A DNA stretch of 64,000 bases from Caballeronia fortuita (lineage in GTDB: Bacteria > Pseudomonadota > Gammaproteobacteria > Burkholderiales > Burkholderiaceae): the NCBI RefSeq assembly GCF_001544835.2, contig NZ_FCNX02000002.1:434001-498000 (forward strand), in the 5' to 3' direction. Under the pieces are notes generated by a model. That model ran no database searches, was not told where the DNA came from, and was given only the letters and a program-made list of their open reading frames with translations. The position numbers and the translations under genes are program-made. This document shows, piece after piece, positions 43,876-52,084 of the stretch; the stretch's first letter is position 1, and every line of letters begins with the position of its first letter.

Positions 43876-45230
43876 GCCAGTGCCTCCCCTTGCTCCTTCT
43901 TCAGCGCGTCGCGCATCACGTTCACCCAGTATTCGTGCTGCACGACGAAGAGTCCTTCGTCTTCGCTGCGCTCGCCCGAGATGAGCGGCCGGATGCCCAT
44001 GTTCCGCGCGTTCTCGTCCGGGCCGTGGACCCACAGCGGCGCGCCGCGCGACAGGTCGTTCCACATCGCCGTGATGCCCGCGTAACCGGACTGGCACGCG
44101 CGGAATTCTTCGAGGTCATCGCTCGTGCCCATGCCCGTTACGTTGAAGAAGTCCTCGTACTGGCGGACGCGCGTCGCGCGATCTTCCGCGCTCTCGCCTT
44201 TGGGCGCGAAGCAGAAGATGCTCACTTCGGTCTTGTCGACGCCGAGCGGCCGCACCACGCGAATCTGCGTGCTGAACTGATCCATCAGGAACACGTTCGG
44301 ATAGAGGCACAGATTGCGCGTCTGATTGACGATGTAATCCGCCTGCACGTCGCCCACGCGCGCCTTGATCTCTTCGCGATGCCGATACACGGGCCGCACT
44401 TCCGGATTCATCGTCCTGGTCCACAAGAGGATGTGGCCATGATCGAAGCCATACACGCCCGCGACCGACTTGCTCCAGCTATTCGCATCGACGGCCTTCG
44501 TGCCTTCGACCTTGCGGCGGCCCATCGTCGCGGCGTAGTTCCAGTGGACGGTGCTGACGTGATAGCCGTCGCAGCCGTTTTCCATCTGCATCTTCCAGTT
44601 GCCGTCGTAGATGTACGACGAATTGCCGCGCAATACTTCGAGGCCATCGGGAGCCTGATCGACGATCTGATCGATGATGATCTTCGTCTCGCCGAGATAG
44701 TCTTCGAGCGGCATCGAGTCCGCATTCAGGCTGCCGAACAGAAACCCGCGATAGTTCTGGAAACGCGGCACGCGGCGCAGGTCGTGCGAGCCGTGCGTGT
44801 TGAACTGGATCGGGTATTCGGTCGTCTTCTCGTCTTTCACCTTCAGCAGCTTGCCGGTGTTCGAGAACGTCCAGCCGTGGAACGGGCATGTGAAGCTGCC
44901 CTTGTTGCCGTGCTTGCGGCGGCAGAGCATCGCGCCTTTGTGCGCGCATGCGTTGATGACCGCGTTGAGCGCGCCGGTCTTGTCGCGCGTGATGACGATC
45001 GGCTGCCGGCCGATCCACGTCGTGTAGTAATCGTTGTTGTTCGGAATCTGGCTCTCGTGCGCGAGATACACCCAGTTGCTCTCGAAGATATGTTTCATCT
45101 CGAGATCGAACAGATCGGCGTTCGTGAAGATATCGCGGCGGCAGCGATAGACGCCGCTTTCCTTGTCGTCCTGGACGGCGTTTTGCAGCAGTTCGTCGAG
45201 CTGCGCGGCTTTGTCGGTGATGGCGGACAT
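43872..45230 (-). CDS. benA: Benzoate 1,2-dioxygenase, large (alpha) subunit
   Basis: 452 residues. The Rieske cluster is bound by CAHKGAMLCRR and CPFHGWTFSNTG (Cys-x-His, Cys-x2-His; about 89-112), and the mononuclear iron by GCDGYHVSTVHWNY (about 215-228, two His) with a distal Asp. It inserts O2 into benzoate, giving the 1,2-cis-diol. The start at 45230 has GGGAG upstream. It lies 105 bp downstream of catA on the same strand. Confidence 0.96.
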   Translation of the reverse strand: MSAITDKAAQLDELLQNAVQDDKESGVYRCRRDIFTNADLFDLEMKHIFESNWVYLAHESQIPNNNDYYTTWIGRQPIVITRDKTGALNAVINACAHKGAMLCRRKHGNKGSFTCPFHGWTFSNTGKLLKVKDEKTTEYPIQFNTHGSHDLRRVPRFQNYRGFLFGSLNADSMPLEDYLGETKIIIDQIVDQAPDGLEVLRGNSSYIYDGNWKMQMENGCDGYHVSTVHWNYAATMGRRKVEGTKAVDANSWSKSVAGVYGFDHGHILLWTRTMNPEVRPVYRHREEIKARVGDVQADYIVNQTRNLCLYPNVFLMDQFSTQIRVVRPLGVDKTEVSIFCFAPKGESAEDRATRVRQYEDFFNVTGMGTSDDLEEFRACQSGYAGITAMWNDLSRGAPLWVHGPDENARNMGIRPLISGERSEDEGLFVVQHEYWVNVMRDALKKEQGEALA

Positions 45231-45306
45231 ATGAGTTCTCCCTATGCGCGTTCCGGCGACGGAGCGCATTGCATCGGTATCGAAGGGGTCGTGCGGAGAT
45301 CGGAGC

Positions 45307-45324
45307 GGCGGCGCGTTTGCCGCC
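45307..45324 (-). other. Intercistronic hairpin between catA and benA
   Basis: GGCGGC-N6-GCCGCC, a 6-bp GC stem 11 bases after the catA stop and about 76 bases before benA. No T-run follows on the minus strand, so it is not a full terminator; it may trim or protect the transcript and set the ratio of catA to ben messages. Confidence 0.35.
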
Positions 45325-45335
45325 GTCGATGTGCC

Positions 45336-46271
45336 TTATGCGGCGAGGGACACGCGCGGACGATGGACGATCTGGTTGTCCTTGCCCAGCACGAGCGGCG
45401 TCAGGCGGATATCGAACACGATCTCGCGGTACGCATCGGCTTTGAGTCCCAGCGCCGTGCCGCCTGTTTTATCGATGACATGCGGAACGAGTTCTTCACG
45501 CGTCGCATAAGCGAAGTCGTCCCAGATGAGCGGATCGCCTTCGATGTTGATCTGCGTCGTCAGCTTGCGATGCTTGTCGCTCGTCGCGAAGAAGTGCACA
45601 TGCGCCGGACGGTTGCCATGACGCGCGAGCGAATCGAGCAACTGCTGCGTCGCGCCCTGCGGCGGGCAGCCGTAACCGACCGGCATCAGCGTGCGGAATT
45701 CGTAGGTGCCGTCGGCGCCCGTCTTCACCGCGCCGCGCAGATTGAAGTCGCTTTGCGCGCCGGTCGGATCGAAGTGCGAGTAGAAGCCCTTCGAGTTGGC
45801 ATGCCAGCATTCGACCACCGCATTCGCGACGGGCTTGCCGTCGGGACCGGTGACCGTGCCGCGGATGACGAGCGGGCCGGCGTTTTCATCGGCGTCGAGA
45901 TCGATCTTCGATACGCCTTCACGCACCGGCGCACCCGCCACATACAACGGACCTTCGATGGTGCGCGGCGTGCCGCCGTGAATGTCGGCTTCGCGGTCTT
46001 CGGCATCCATGCGGATGTCGAGAAACTTTTCCAGTCCGAGGCCGGCCGCGAGCAGCGCCGCTTCGCCATCCTGACCGAGCTTGTTGAAGTAATTGACGCC
46101 AGTCCAGACTTCATCGGGCGTCATGTCGAGATCGTCGATCGCCTTGAACAGGTCGCTCAACAGACGATGCGTGATCTCCTTCGCGCGAGCATTGCCGTCC
46201 TGACTTCCGAGGTTCGCGGCGGCCTTCAACAGGTCCTGCACTTCCTTCGTATCGAACACTTTGATGCTCAT
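45336..46271 (-). CDS. catA: Catechol 1,2-dioxygenase
   Basis: 311 residues, intradiol type. The iron site is indicated by IEGPLYVAGAPV and YGCPPQGATQQ (two Tyr), and RPAHVHFFATSDKHRKL (two His). AGGAG precedes the ATG. It cleaves catechol to cis,cis-muconate. It is the first gene of the catA-benABCD-ridA set, and is divergent from catR with a CatR-type operator in between. Confidence 0.96.
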   Translation of the reverse strand: MSIKVFDTKEVQDLLKAAANLGSQDGNARAKEITHRLLSDLFKAIDDLDMTPDEVWTGVNYFNKLGQDGEAALLAAGLGLEKFLDIRMDAEDREADIHGGTPRTIEGPLYVAGAPVREGVSKIDLDADENAGPLVIRGTVTGPDGKPVANAVVECWHANSKGFYSHFDPTGAQSDFNLRGAVKTGADGTYEFRTLMPVGYGCPPQGATQQLLDSLARHGNRPAHVHFFATSDKHRKLTTQINIEGDPLIWDDFAYATREELVPHVIDKTGGTALGLKADAYREIVFDIRLTPLVLGKDNQIVHRPRVSLAA

Positions 46272-46335
46272 GTCTACTCCTGAATCTCGCAATTTTATGG
46301 TGGGGGTTAACCCTCGCTTCAGCACCTGCGTCGAT

Positions 46336-46350
46336 ATGCTTGGAAGGTAT
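46336..46350. promoter_or_regulatory. CatR/BenM-type operator before catA (ATGC-N7-GTAT)
   Basis: Matches the ATAC-N7-GTAT binding consensus of BenM/CatM with one mismatch. It lies 65-79 bp upstream of the catA ATG, the normal position for the LysR recognition site. A second symmetric element, GTTGG-N5-CCAAC at 46397-46411, lies close to the catR start. Confidence 0.6.
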
Positions 46351-46448
46351 GGTCGGGTGTTGAAACAGAGCGTGAAGGCAGGATAATGGACGCAAAGTTG
46401 GCCAGTCCAACACTGATTTAGTATCGGGCTATATCCAGGAGGTATTGA

Positions 46449-47372
46449 ATGGAGCTGCGGCATCTGCGTTACTTCGTGGCAGTGGCGGAAGAAAGAAACT
46501 TCACGCGCGCGGCCGAGCGGCTGCATATCGCGCAACCGCCTTTGAGCCGTCAGATACAGCAACTCGAGGAAACGCTCGGCGTGCAGCTCTTCGAACGCAA
46601 CTCGCGTCCGCTCAAGCTCACGGAGACCGGCAAGTTCTTTTATTCGCATGCAGTGCAGCTGCTTGCGCAGACCGCCGAACTCGAATCGATGACGCGGCGC
46701 GTCGGCAATATCGAGCGCAGTCTGTCGGTGGGATTCGTCGGCTCGACCTTATACGGCATGTTGCCGAAGATCATCCGCCGTTTTCGCGACGAGAATGCCA
46801 CCGTCGAACTGAGCCTGCACGAGATGTCGACGATGGACCAGATTCGCGCGCTCAAGGATGGCCGCATCGACGTGGGATTCGGGCGCATCCGGCACGAAGA
46901 CGCGAACATCCGCCGCGTGATCCTGCGCGAAGAACAGATGATCGTCGCGTTGCCGGTCGGGCATCCGCTGTCGGTGGCGAAACCCGTGCTCGCGCTGCGC
47001 GATCTCATCAACGAGACGCTCATCATCTTCCCGAAAGCGCCGCGCCCGAGTTATGCCGATCAGGTGCTGTCGGCGTTCCAGGACCGCGCGCTCGCGCCGC
47101 GCAAGATCTATGAAGTGCGCGAGTTGCAGATCGCGCTCGGGCTCGTCGCGGCGGGCGAAGGCATCTCCGTCGTGCCGAGCAGCGTCTATGGCCTCAAGCG
47201 CGACGACGTGAGCTACAAGGAGCTCGACGATCCCACGCTCGTCTCGCCGATCATCATGAGCATGCGCGCGCTCGACGAATCGCGCGACATCAAGGAGATG
47301 CTCGAACTGATTTATCGGCTGTACGACGAGGAGAAGATCGCTTACACGCCGCGCACGGATCGCGGCCGCTGA
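46449..47372 (+). CDS. catR: LysR-family regulator of benzoate/catechol genes (CatR/BenM type)
   Basis: 307 residues. The N-terminal MELRHLRYFVAVAEERNFTR and RLHIAQPPLSRQIQQLEETL are the BenM/CatM/CatR signature; the effector domain has VGFVGSTLYGMLPKII and VPSSVYGL. It likely responds to muconate (and perhaps benzoate). It is divergent from catA and upstream of catB, with matching operators before both. AGGAGG precedes the ATG. Confidence 0.94.
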   Translation: MELRHLRYFVAVAEERNFTRAAERLHIAQPPLSRQIQQLEETLGVQLFERNSRPLKLTETGKFFYSHAVQLLAQTAELESMTRRVGNIERSLSVGFVGSTLYGMLPKIIRRFRDENATVELSLHEMSTMDQIRALKDGRIDVGFGRIRHEDANIRRVILREEQMIVALPVGHPLSVAKPVLALRDLINETLIIFPKAPRPSYADQVLSAFQDRALAPRKIYEVRELQIALGLVAAGEGISVVPSSVYGLKRDDVSYKELDDPTLVSPIIMSMRALDESRDIKEMLELIYRLYDEEKIAYTPRTDRGR

Positions 47373-47378
47373 CGCGCG

Positions 47379-47393
47379 ATACCTGGCGGGTAT
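47379..47393. promoter_or_regulatory. CatR/BenM-type operator before catB (perfect ATAC-N7-GTAT)
   Basis: ATAC-CTGGCGG-GTAT, a perfect match to the BenM/CatM recognition site, located 7 bases after the catR stop and 83-97 bases before the catB start. It shows that catB has its own muconate-regulated promoter. Confidence 0.7.
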
Positions 47394-47475
47394 GACACTA
47401 GACGTCAACGGTCTTGGACAGGCGGCAAACGGGCACGCAATATCTCATCAACCCATCCATTCCGACATCTCAGGT

Positions 47476-48603
47476 ATGAACGCCCAAATCACCTCCGTCG
47501 AAGCGATTCTGGTTGATCTCCCGACCATTCGCGCGCATCAACTCGCGATGGCGACGATGCAGCAGCAAACCCTCGTCATCGTCCGTCTGCGCACGAGCGA
47601 CGGCATCGAGGGCATTGGCGAAGCCACGACCATCGGCGGGCTGTCTTACGGCGATGAAAGTCCCGAAGGCATCAAGCTGACGATCGATACGTATCTCGCG
47701 CCCGCGCTCATCGGGCAGGATGCGAGCAACATCAACGCGGCGATGCTGCGCCTGAACAAGGTCGCGCGCGGCAACCGCTTCGCGAAGTGTGCGCTCGAAA
47801 CGGCACTGCTCGATGCGCAGGGCAAGCGCCTGAACGTGCCGGTGTCCGAGTTGCTCGGCGGCGCGGTGCGCAAGACGCTGCCGGTGCTGTGGACGCTCGC
47901 GAGCGGCGATACGCAGCGCGATATCGAAGAAGCCGAAATGCTGCTTGCCGAGCGACGTCACAACACGTTCAAGCTGAAGATCGGAAGGCGCAGCGTGCGC
48001 GATGACGTCGCGCATGTATCGGCGATCAAGAGCGCGCTCGGCGATGGCGCGAAGGTCACGGTCGACGTGAATCAGGCCTGGAGCGAAACCGATGCGGCGT
48101 TCGGCATCGAAGCGCTGCAAAGCGCGGGCATCGATCTGATCGAGCAGCCGACGCCGCGCGAGCAACGCAGCGCGCTCGCCCGGCTGGCCGCGCGCTTCAT
48201 CGTGCCGATCATGGCCGACGAAGCCGTGACGGGCCCCGAAGACGCGCTCGAACTCGTGCGCCACGCATGCGCCGATGTCTTCGCGCTGAAGATCGCGAAG
48301 TCAGGCGGCATCTACGGAATGATGCGCACGGCCGCCATCGCGGATGCGGCGGGCGTGTCGCTCTACGGCGGCACGATGCTCGAAGGCAGCATCGGCTCGA
48401 TTGCATCGGCGCATGGATTCAGCGCACTGCCGCAACTCGCGTGGGGCACGGAACTCTTCGGCCCGCTGCTCCTGAAGGACGACATCGTGACGGCGCGCCC
48501 GCATTATCGCGACTTCGATCTGCACATGCCGCAAGGCCCGGGGCTCGGTCTTCAGATCGATGAAGAGAAGCTCGCGTTCTATCGCCGCGACCAGCGCGCG
48601 TGA
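47476..48603 (+). CDS. catB: Muconate cycloisomerase
   Basis: 375 residues of the enolase superfamily. The K-x-K catalytic lysines are in TFKLKIGRRSVRDD (about 165-178), metal ligands in VTVDVNQAWSE, IEQPTPREQ and MADEAVTGPEDA, and KIAKSGGIYGM has the second Lys. It converts cis,cis-muconate to (+)-muconolactone. Start at 47476 is preferred over in-frame codons upstream because it matches CatB N-termini. Confidence 0.95.
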   Translation: MNAQITSVEAILVDLPTIRAHQLAMATMQQQTLVIVRLRTSDGIEGIGEATTIGGLSYGDESPEGIKLTIDTYLAPALIGQDASNINAAMLRLNKVARGNRFAKCALETALLDAQGKRLNVPVSELLGGAVRKTLPVLWTLASGDTQRDIEEAEMLLAERRHNTFKLKIGRRSVRDDVAHVSAIKSALGDGAKVTVDVNQAWSETDAAFGIEALQSAGIDLIEQPTPREQRSALARLAARFIVPIMADEAVTGPEDALELVRHACADVFALKIAKSGGIYGMMRTAAIADAAGVSLYGGTMLEGSIGSIASAHGFSALPQLAWGTELFGPLLLKDDIVTARPHYRDFDLHMPQGPGLGLQIDEEKLAFYRRDQRA

Positions 48604-48634
48604 ATCCACTCAGTCAATATCGATCGAGGCCGCC

Positions 48635-48913
48635 ATGCTTTATCTCGTCAGAATGGACGTTCATCTGCCGCACGACATGCCCGCGCCGCAAGCCGATGAA
48701 ATCAAGGCGCGCGAAAAGGAATACTCGCAAGGGCTGCAACGTCAGGGCAAGTGGCAGCAGTTGCATCGCGTGGTCGGAGAGTATGCGAACTACAGCGTGT
48801 TCGATGTCGATTCGCACGATGAACTTCATGCCATCCTGTCGGGCTTGCCGCTGTTTCCATACATGACGATGCAGGTGACCGCGCTCGCGCATCATCCGTC
48901 GTCGATTCGATGA
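48635..48913 (+). CDS. catC: Muconolactone delta-isomerase
   Basis: 92 residues, slightly shorter than the usual 96. MLYLVRMDVHLPHDMPA, RQGKWQQLHRVVGEYANYSVF and LPLFPYMTMQVTALAHHPSS are family signatures with the conserved Glu and His. It isomerises muconolactone to 3-oxoadipate enol-lactone. Its stop overlaps the next ATG (ATGA), 31 bp after catB. Confidence 0.95.
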   Translation: MLYLVRMDVHLPHDMPAPQADEIKAREKEYSQGLQRQGKWQQLHRVVGEYANYSVFDVDSHDELHAILSGLPLFPYMTMQVTALAHHPSSIR

Positions 48914-49257
48914 CACGCGACACGGCCGCGCGCGAAAGTGCATGGTCCGTATCGGCGGCGAGCGCCGGGCTGCTTGCCGTCATCATCTCGTATGCGGGGC
49001 CGCTCGCGATCCTCTTGCTCTTCGCCGCGCTGCCGAACGCATTCGTTGCCGTGCTCGCGGGTCTTGCGTTGCTCGGCGCGATTACAGCGAATGTCGTCGG
49101 TCTGGTGCAGGACGAGGCGCATCGTGAAGCGTCGTTCATTGCGTTCATCGCGACGGCTTCGAATATGAGCTTTCTCGGGTTAGGGTCGGCCTTTTGGGGG
49201 ATCGTGTTGGGGGCGTTGGCGCATCTCGTTCTCGGCAGAGCGAAGCACGCGCGCTGA
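48910..49257 (+). CDS. Small membrane protein translationally coupled to catC
   Basis: 115 residues with three membrane helices (LLAVIISYAGPLAILLLF, FVAVLAGLALLGAITANVV, MSFLGLGSAFWGIVLGALAHLVLG). It overlaps catC by four bases, which ties its production to the pathway. It is not BenE, BenK or PcaK. It is too small for a carrier on its own. I do not recognise the family. Confidence 0.7.
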   Translation: MTRDTAARESAWSVSAASAGLLAVIISYAGPLAILLLFAALPNAFVAVLAGLALLGAITANVVGLVQDEAHREASFIAFIATASNMSFLGLGSAFWGIVLGALAHLVLGRAKHAR

Positions 49258-49258
49258 C

Positions 49259-50800
49259 TTACGTGCTATGCGCGGGCTCGTCCGTCTCGACGCGCACATT
49301 CACCGCCTTCCGGCACCAAAACCCGATCGCCACCCGATTCACCTTGCCCTGCTCCGTAAGCGGCACGCGTTGCATCGAAGCCATGCGCACGGCCCTCGCA
49401 ACGGACACACCACACGCCGACTCGACCGCCCGCATGCAGCGCGCGACATCGACACGCCTTCCCGTCCACGGCACGACGGCGACATCCCACACATAACCGC
49501 GCGCTGCATCGCTCGATGCGACAGCGCGCGCATAGCGCACATCGGGCAACGCGCACAGCGCCGACTCGATCCGCGCCGGCCCGATTGCGACGCCATCGAT
49601 CACGGCGACATCGGCCGCGCGTCCGAGCACATGCAGATTCATCGTCTCGTCGATGAAGCCGATATCGCCCGTCAGACACCAGCCGTCGCGAAACTTCTGC
49701 GCGGCCTCGATCGGCTGCCGGTAATAACCCTGCGCCACCGCCTTCGACCGCACTTCGATTGCACCGTGCTGCCCTTCGCGCGCGAAGGTGCCGTTAGCGC
49801 GGCGAATCCGCACGTCGACGCCGGGCCGGATGCGCCCCGCGCTCTCCAGCAAATCCGGATTGGCCAGATAGTTCGATGGCGTCAGCACACTCACAAGCCC
49901 CGCTTCGCTTGCGCCATACATGTGCGTGAGCACCGGACCGAGCCGCGCAATCGCGCGCCGCCGCAGAATCGCGGGCGCCGATCCGCCGATATGCGCGATC
50001 GAGCGCAACGATGAGAGATTGCGTCGGGCCACGTCCGGATGATCCATCGTCTCGAAGAGTTGCGGCTCGACGAGCAGCACGTCCGTAATGCGCTCGGCTT
50101 CGATCGCCGCGAGCGTGTCCGCGGGATCGTAGCCGGGCTTGAGCACGACCACGCCGCCACCCATCAACGTGTTGTCGACGAGCACTTGCGACAGATACGC
50201 GAGCGCGCCATTGACGAGCTGACGGCGGTCCTCGGGACTCGGCGCGCTCACCATCGTCGACCAGGCGGCGAAGCTGCGGCGGCTCGCTTTAGGCGTGCCG
50301 GTCGAGCCGCCCGACGAGACGATCACGGCGAGATCGTCGGCACGCGCGCGGCATTGCACAGGCAAATCGTGCTGCACGCGCGCGCGGATATCCAGCCGCA
50401 AGCGCGCGGGTCCCGTGCCGACATACGCGAGACGTGCGCCGGCAAGCGCGGGCACGAGATGCTTGGTCTCTTCGAACGCGATCAGCCACATCGGCTGCAT
50501 GCGCGCGACGAACGCGGCGCGCTGTTCCGCCGATGCGATCGCGGGCAGGAACATCGTCGCCGCGCCGAGCAGATTCGTCGCGTAGCGGATGGCGAGCGCA
50601 TCGGCGCAATTCGGCGCGAACATCGCGACGAGCGCGCCGCGCGTGACGCCGAATGACGCGAGCGCCCGCGCATAGCGATAGATCGATGCGGCGAACGCGC
50701 CGCCGGTCACGTCCTCGTCGAGATAGCGCAGCACCGCGCGTTCGGCGTGGGCGTCGAGCCGATCGAGCAGGACATCGACATAAGAGCGAAAAGTTTCCAT
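49259..50800 (-). CDS. AMP-dependent ligase (acyl-CoA synthetase-like), substrate unknown
   Basis: 513 residues. The phosphate loop is SSGGSTGTPKASRRSF (about 164-179), A5 is THMYGASEAGLVS, the GD motif GWCLTGDIGFIDE, and the C-terminal PLTEQGKVNRVAIGF retains the catalytic Lys. The N-terminal part is less typical than the ligase at 2590, so the acid could be unusual. AAGGAGG is close to the ATG. It lies downstream of an aromatic aminotransferase on the same strand (gap 67 bp), so an aryl-keto- or arylacetic-acid substrate is possible but not shown. Confidence 0.82.
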   Translation of the reverse strand: METFRSYVDVLLDRLDAHAERAVLRYLDEDVTGGAFAASIYRYARALASFGVTRGALVAMFAPNCADALAIRYATNLLGAATMFLPAIASAEQRAAFVARMQPMWLIAFEETKHLVPALAGARLAYVGTGPARLRLDIRARVQHDLPVQCRARADDLAVIVSSGGSTGTPKASRRSFAAWSTMVSAPSPEDRRQLVNGALAYLSQVLVDNTLMGGGVVVLKPGYDPADTLAAIEAERITDVLLVEPQLFETMDHPDVARRNLSSLRSIAHIGGSAPAILRRRAIARLGPVLTHMYGASEAGLVSVLTPSNYLANPDLLESAGRIRPGVDVRIRRANGTFAREGQHGAIEVRSKAVAQGYYRQPIEAAQKFRDGWCLTGDIGFIDETMNLHVLGRAADVAVIDGVAIGPARIESALCALPDVRYARAVASSDAARGYVWDVAVVPWTGRRVDVARCMRAVESACGVSVARAVRMASMQRVPLTEQGKVNRVAIGFWCRKAVNVRVETDEPAHST

Positions 50801-50867
50801 GACTGCATCCCTCCTTCATCAGCGATGGATGCAGTGTGCGCGCGCACAATGAGGCGAAAATGAGCGG

Positions 50868-52073
50868 CTACGCGATCTCTTTCGATAGCACGTCGCCGAT
50901 CGCTTTCGCAGCCGCCTCGACATTGCGATCGTTCAACGCGGCAACGCACATCCGGCCCGAGCGGATCAGATAGACGCCGTGCCGCTCGCGCAACGTATCG
51001 ACCTGCGAAGCGGAAAGTCCCGTGTACGTGAACATGCCGCGCTGCTCGACGTAGCGCGCGAGCATCGCATCGGGCACGTTGCCGGCAAGGCGCGCGTGAA
51101 TCGCGCCACGCATGCGCGCGATGCGCGTACACATCGACGCGAGCTCTTCTTCCCACGCTTGCCGCAACGCGGGCGTCGTCAGCACGCGCGCGACGATCTT
51201 CGCGCCGTGCGTCGGCGGATTGCTGTAGTTCGCCCGCACGGCGCTCGTCAGTTGACCTAGCACGCGCGCAGCCGACTCCGCCGATTCGCAGATCACCGAG
51301 AGCGCGCCGCAACGCTCGCCGTACAGCGAGAAGTTCTTCGAGAACGAATTGGCGACGAAGGCCGGCACGTTCTGGCGGACGAGCTCGCGTATCGCGAAGG
51401 CATCGGCATCGAGTCCCGCGCCGAAGCCCTGATACGCCATGTCGATGAATGGCAGCAGGTCGCGCTCCTTCATCGCGCCGACGAGCTTCACCCATTGCGC
51501 ATCGTTCAGGTCGACGCCCGTCGGGTTGTGACAGCACGCGTGCAGCAGCACGACGCTCTTCGCGGGCAGATCGCGGATCGCCGAGAGCATCGCGTCGAAG
51601 TCGAGGCCGCCGCTCGCTTCGTCGTAGTACGGATACGTTCCGACGGCGAAGCCCGCGCGCTCGAAGATGAAGCGATGGTTGTCCCACGTCGGATCGCTGA
51701 CCCACACTTGGGAGGCCGGGAAATAGCGCTTGATGAAGTCCGCGCCGACCTTGAGCGCGCCCGAGCCGCCGAGCGTCTGCACCGTCGCGATGCGGCCTTC
51801 GATGCGCGCGGCGGAATCGTCGCCGAATACGAGCGCCTGCACGGCATCGCGATACGGCGCGAGGCCTGCCATCGGCAGATACGGTTTAGCGGCGGGTTGC
51901 GCGAGCAACTGCGCCTCCGCCTCGCGCACGGCATGCATTACGGGAAGGCGGCCTTCGTCGTCGTAATAGATGCCGATGCTCAGATTGACCTTATTCGTGC
52001 GCGGGTCCTTTGCGAAGTCCTCGTTCAGCGAAAGAATCGGGTCGCCGGGATAGGCATCGATATGTTCGAACAT
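50868..52073 (-). CDS. Aromatic amino acid aminotransferase (class I/II, TyrB-type)
   Basis: 401 residues. NKVNLSIGIYYDDEGRLPV and KPYLPMAGLAPYR form the N-terminal arm; the PLP-binding Lys is in ANSFSKNFSLYGERCGALSV, with CCHNPTGVDLNDAQW and RANYSNPPTHG also typical of the TyrB/AspC class. It transaminates Tyr, Phe or Asp with 2-oxoglutarate. AAGGAG lies before the start. It follows the permease by 11 bp. Confidence 0.93.
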   Translation of the reverse strand: MFEHIDAYPGDPILSLNEDFAKDPRTNKVNLSIGIYYDDEGRLPVMHAVREAEAQLLAQPAAKPYLPMAGLAPYRDAVQALVFGDDSAARIEGRIATVQTLGGSGALKVGADFIKRYFPASQVWVSDPTWDNHRFIFERAGFAVGTYPYYDEASGGLDFDAMLSAIRDLPAKSVVLLHACCHNPTGVDLNDAQWVKLVGAMKERDLLPFIDMAYQGFGAGLDADAFAIRELVRQNVPAFVANSFSKNFSLYGERCGALSVICESAESAARVLGQLTSAVRANYSNPPTHGAKIVARVLTTPALRQAWEEELASMCTRIARMRGAIHARLAGNVPDAMLARYVEQRGMFTYTGLSASQVDTLRERHGVYLIRSGRMCVAALNDRNVEAAAKAIGDVLSKEIA

Positions 52074-52084
52074 GATCGTCTCCT

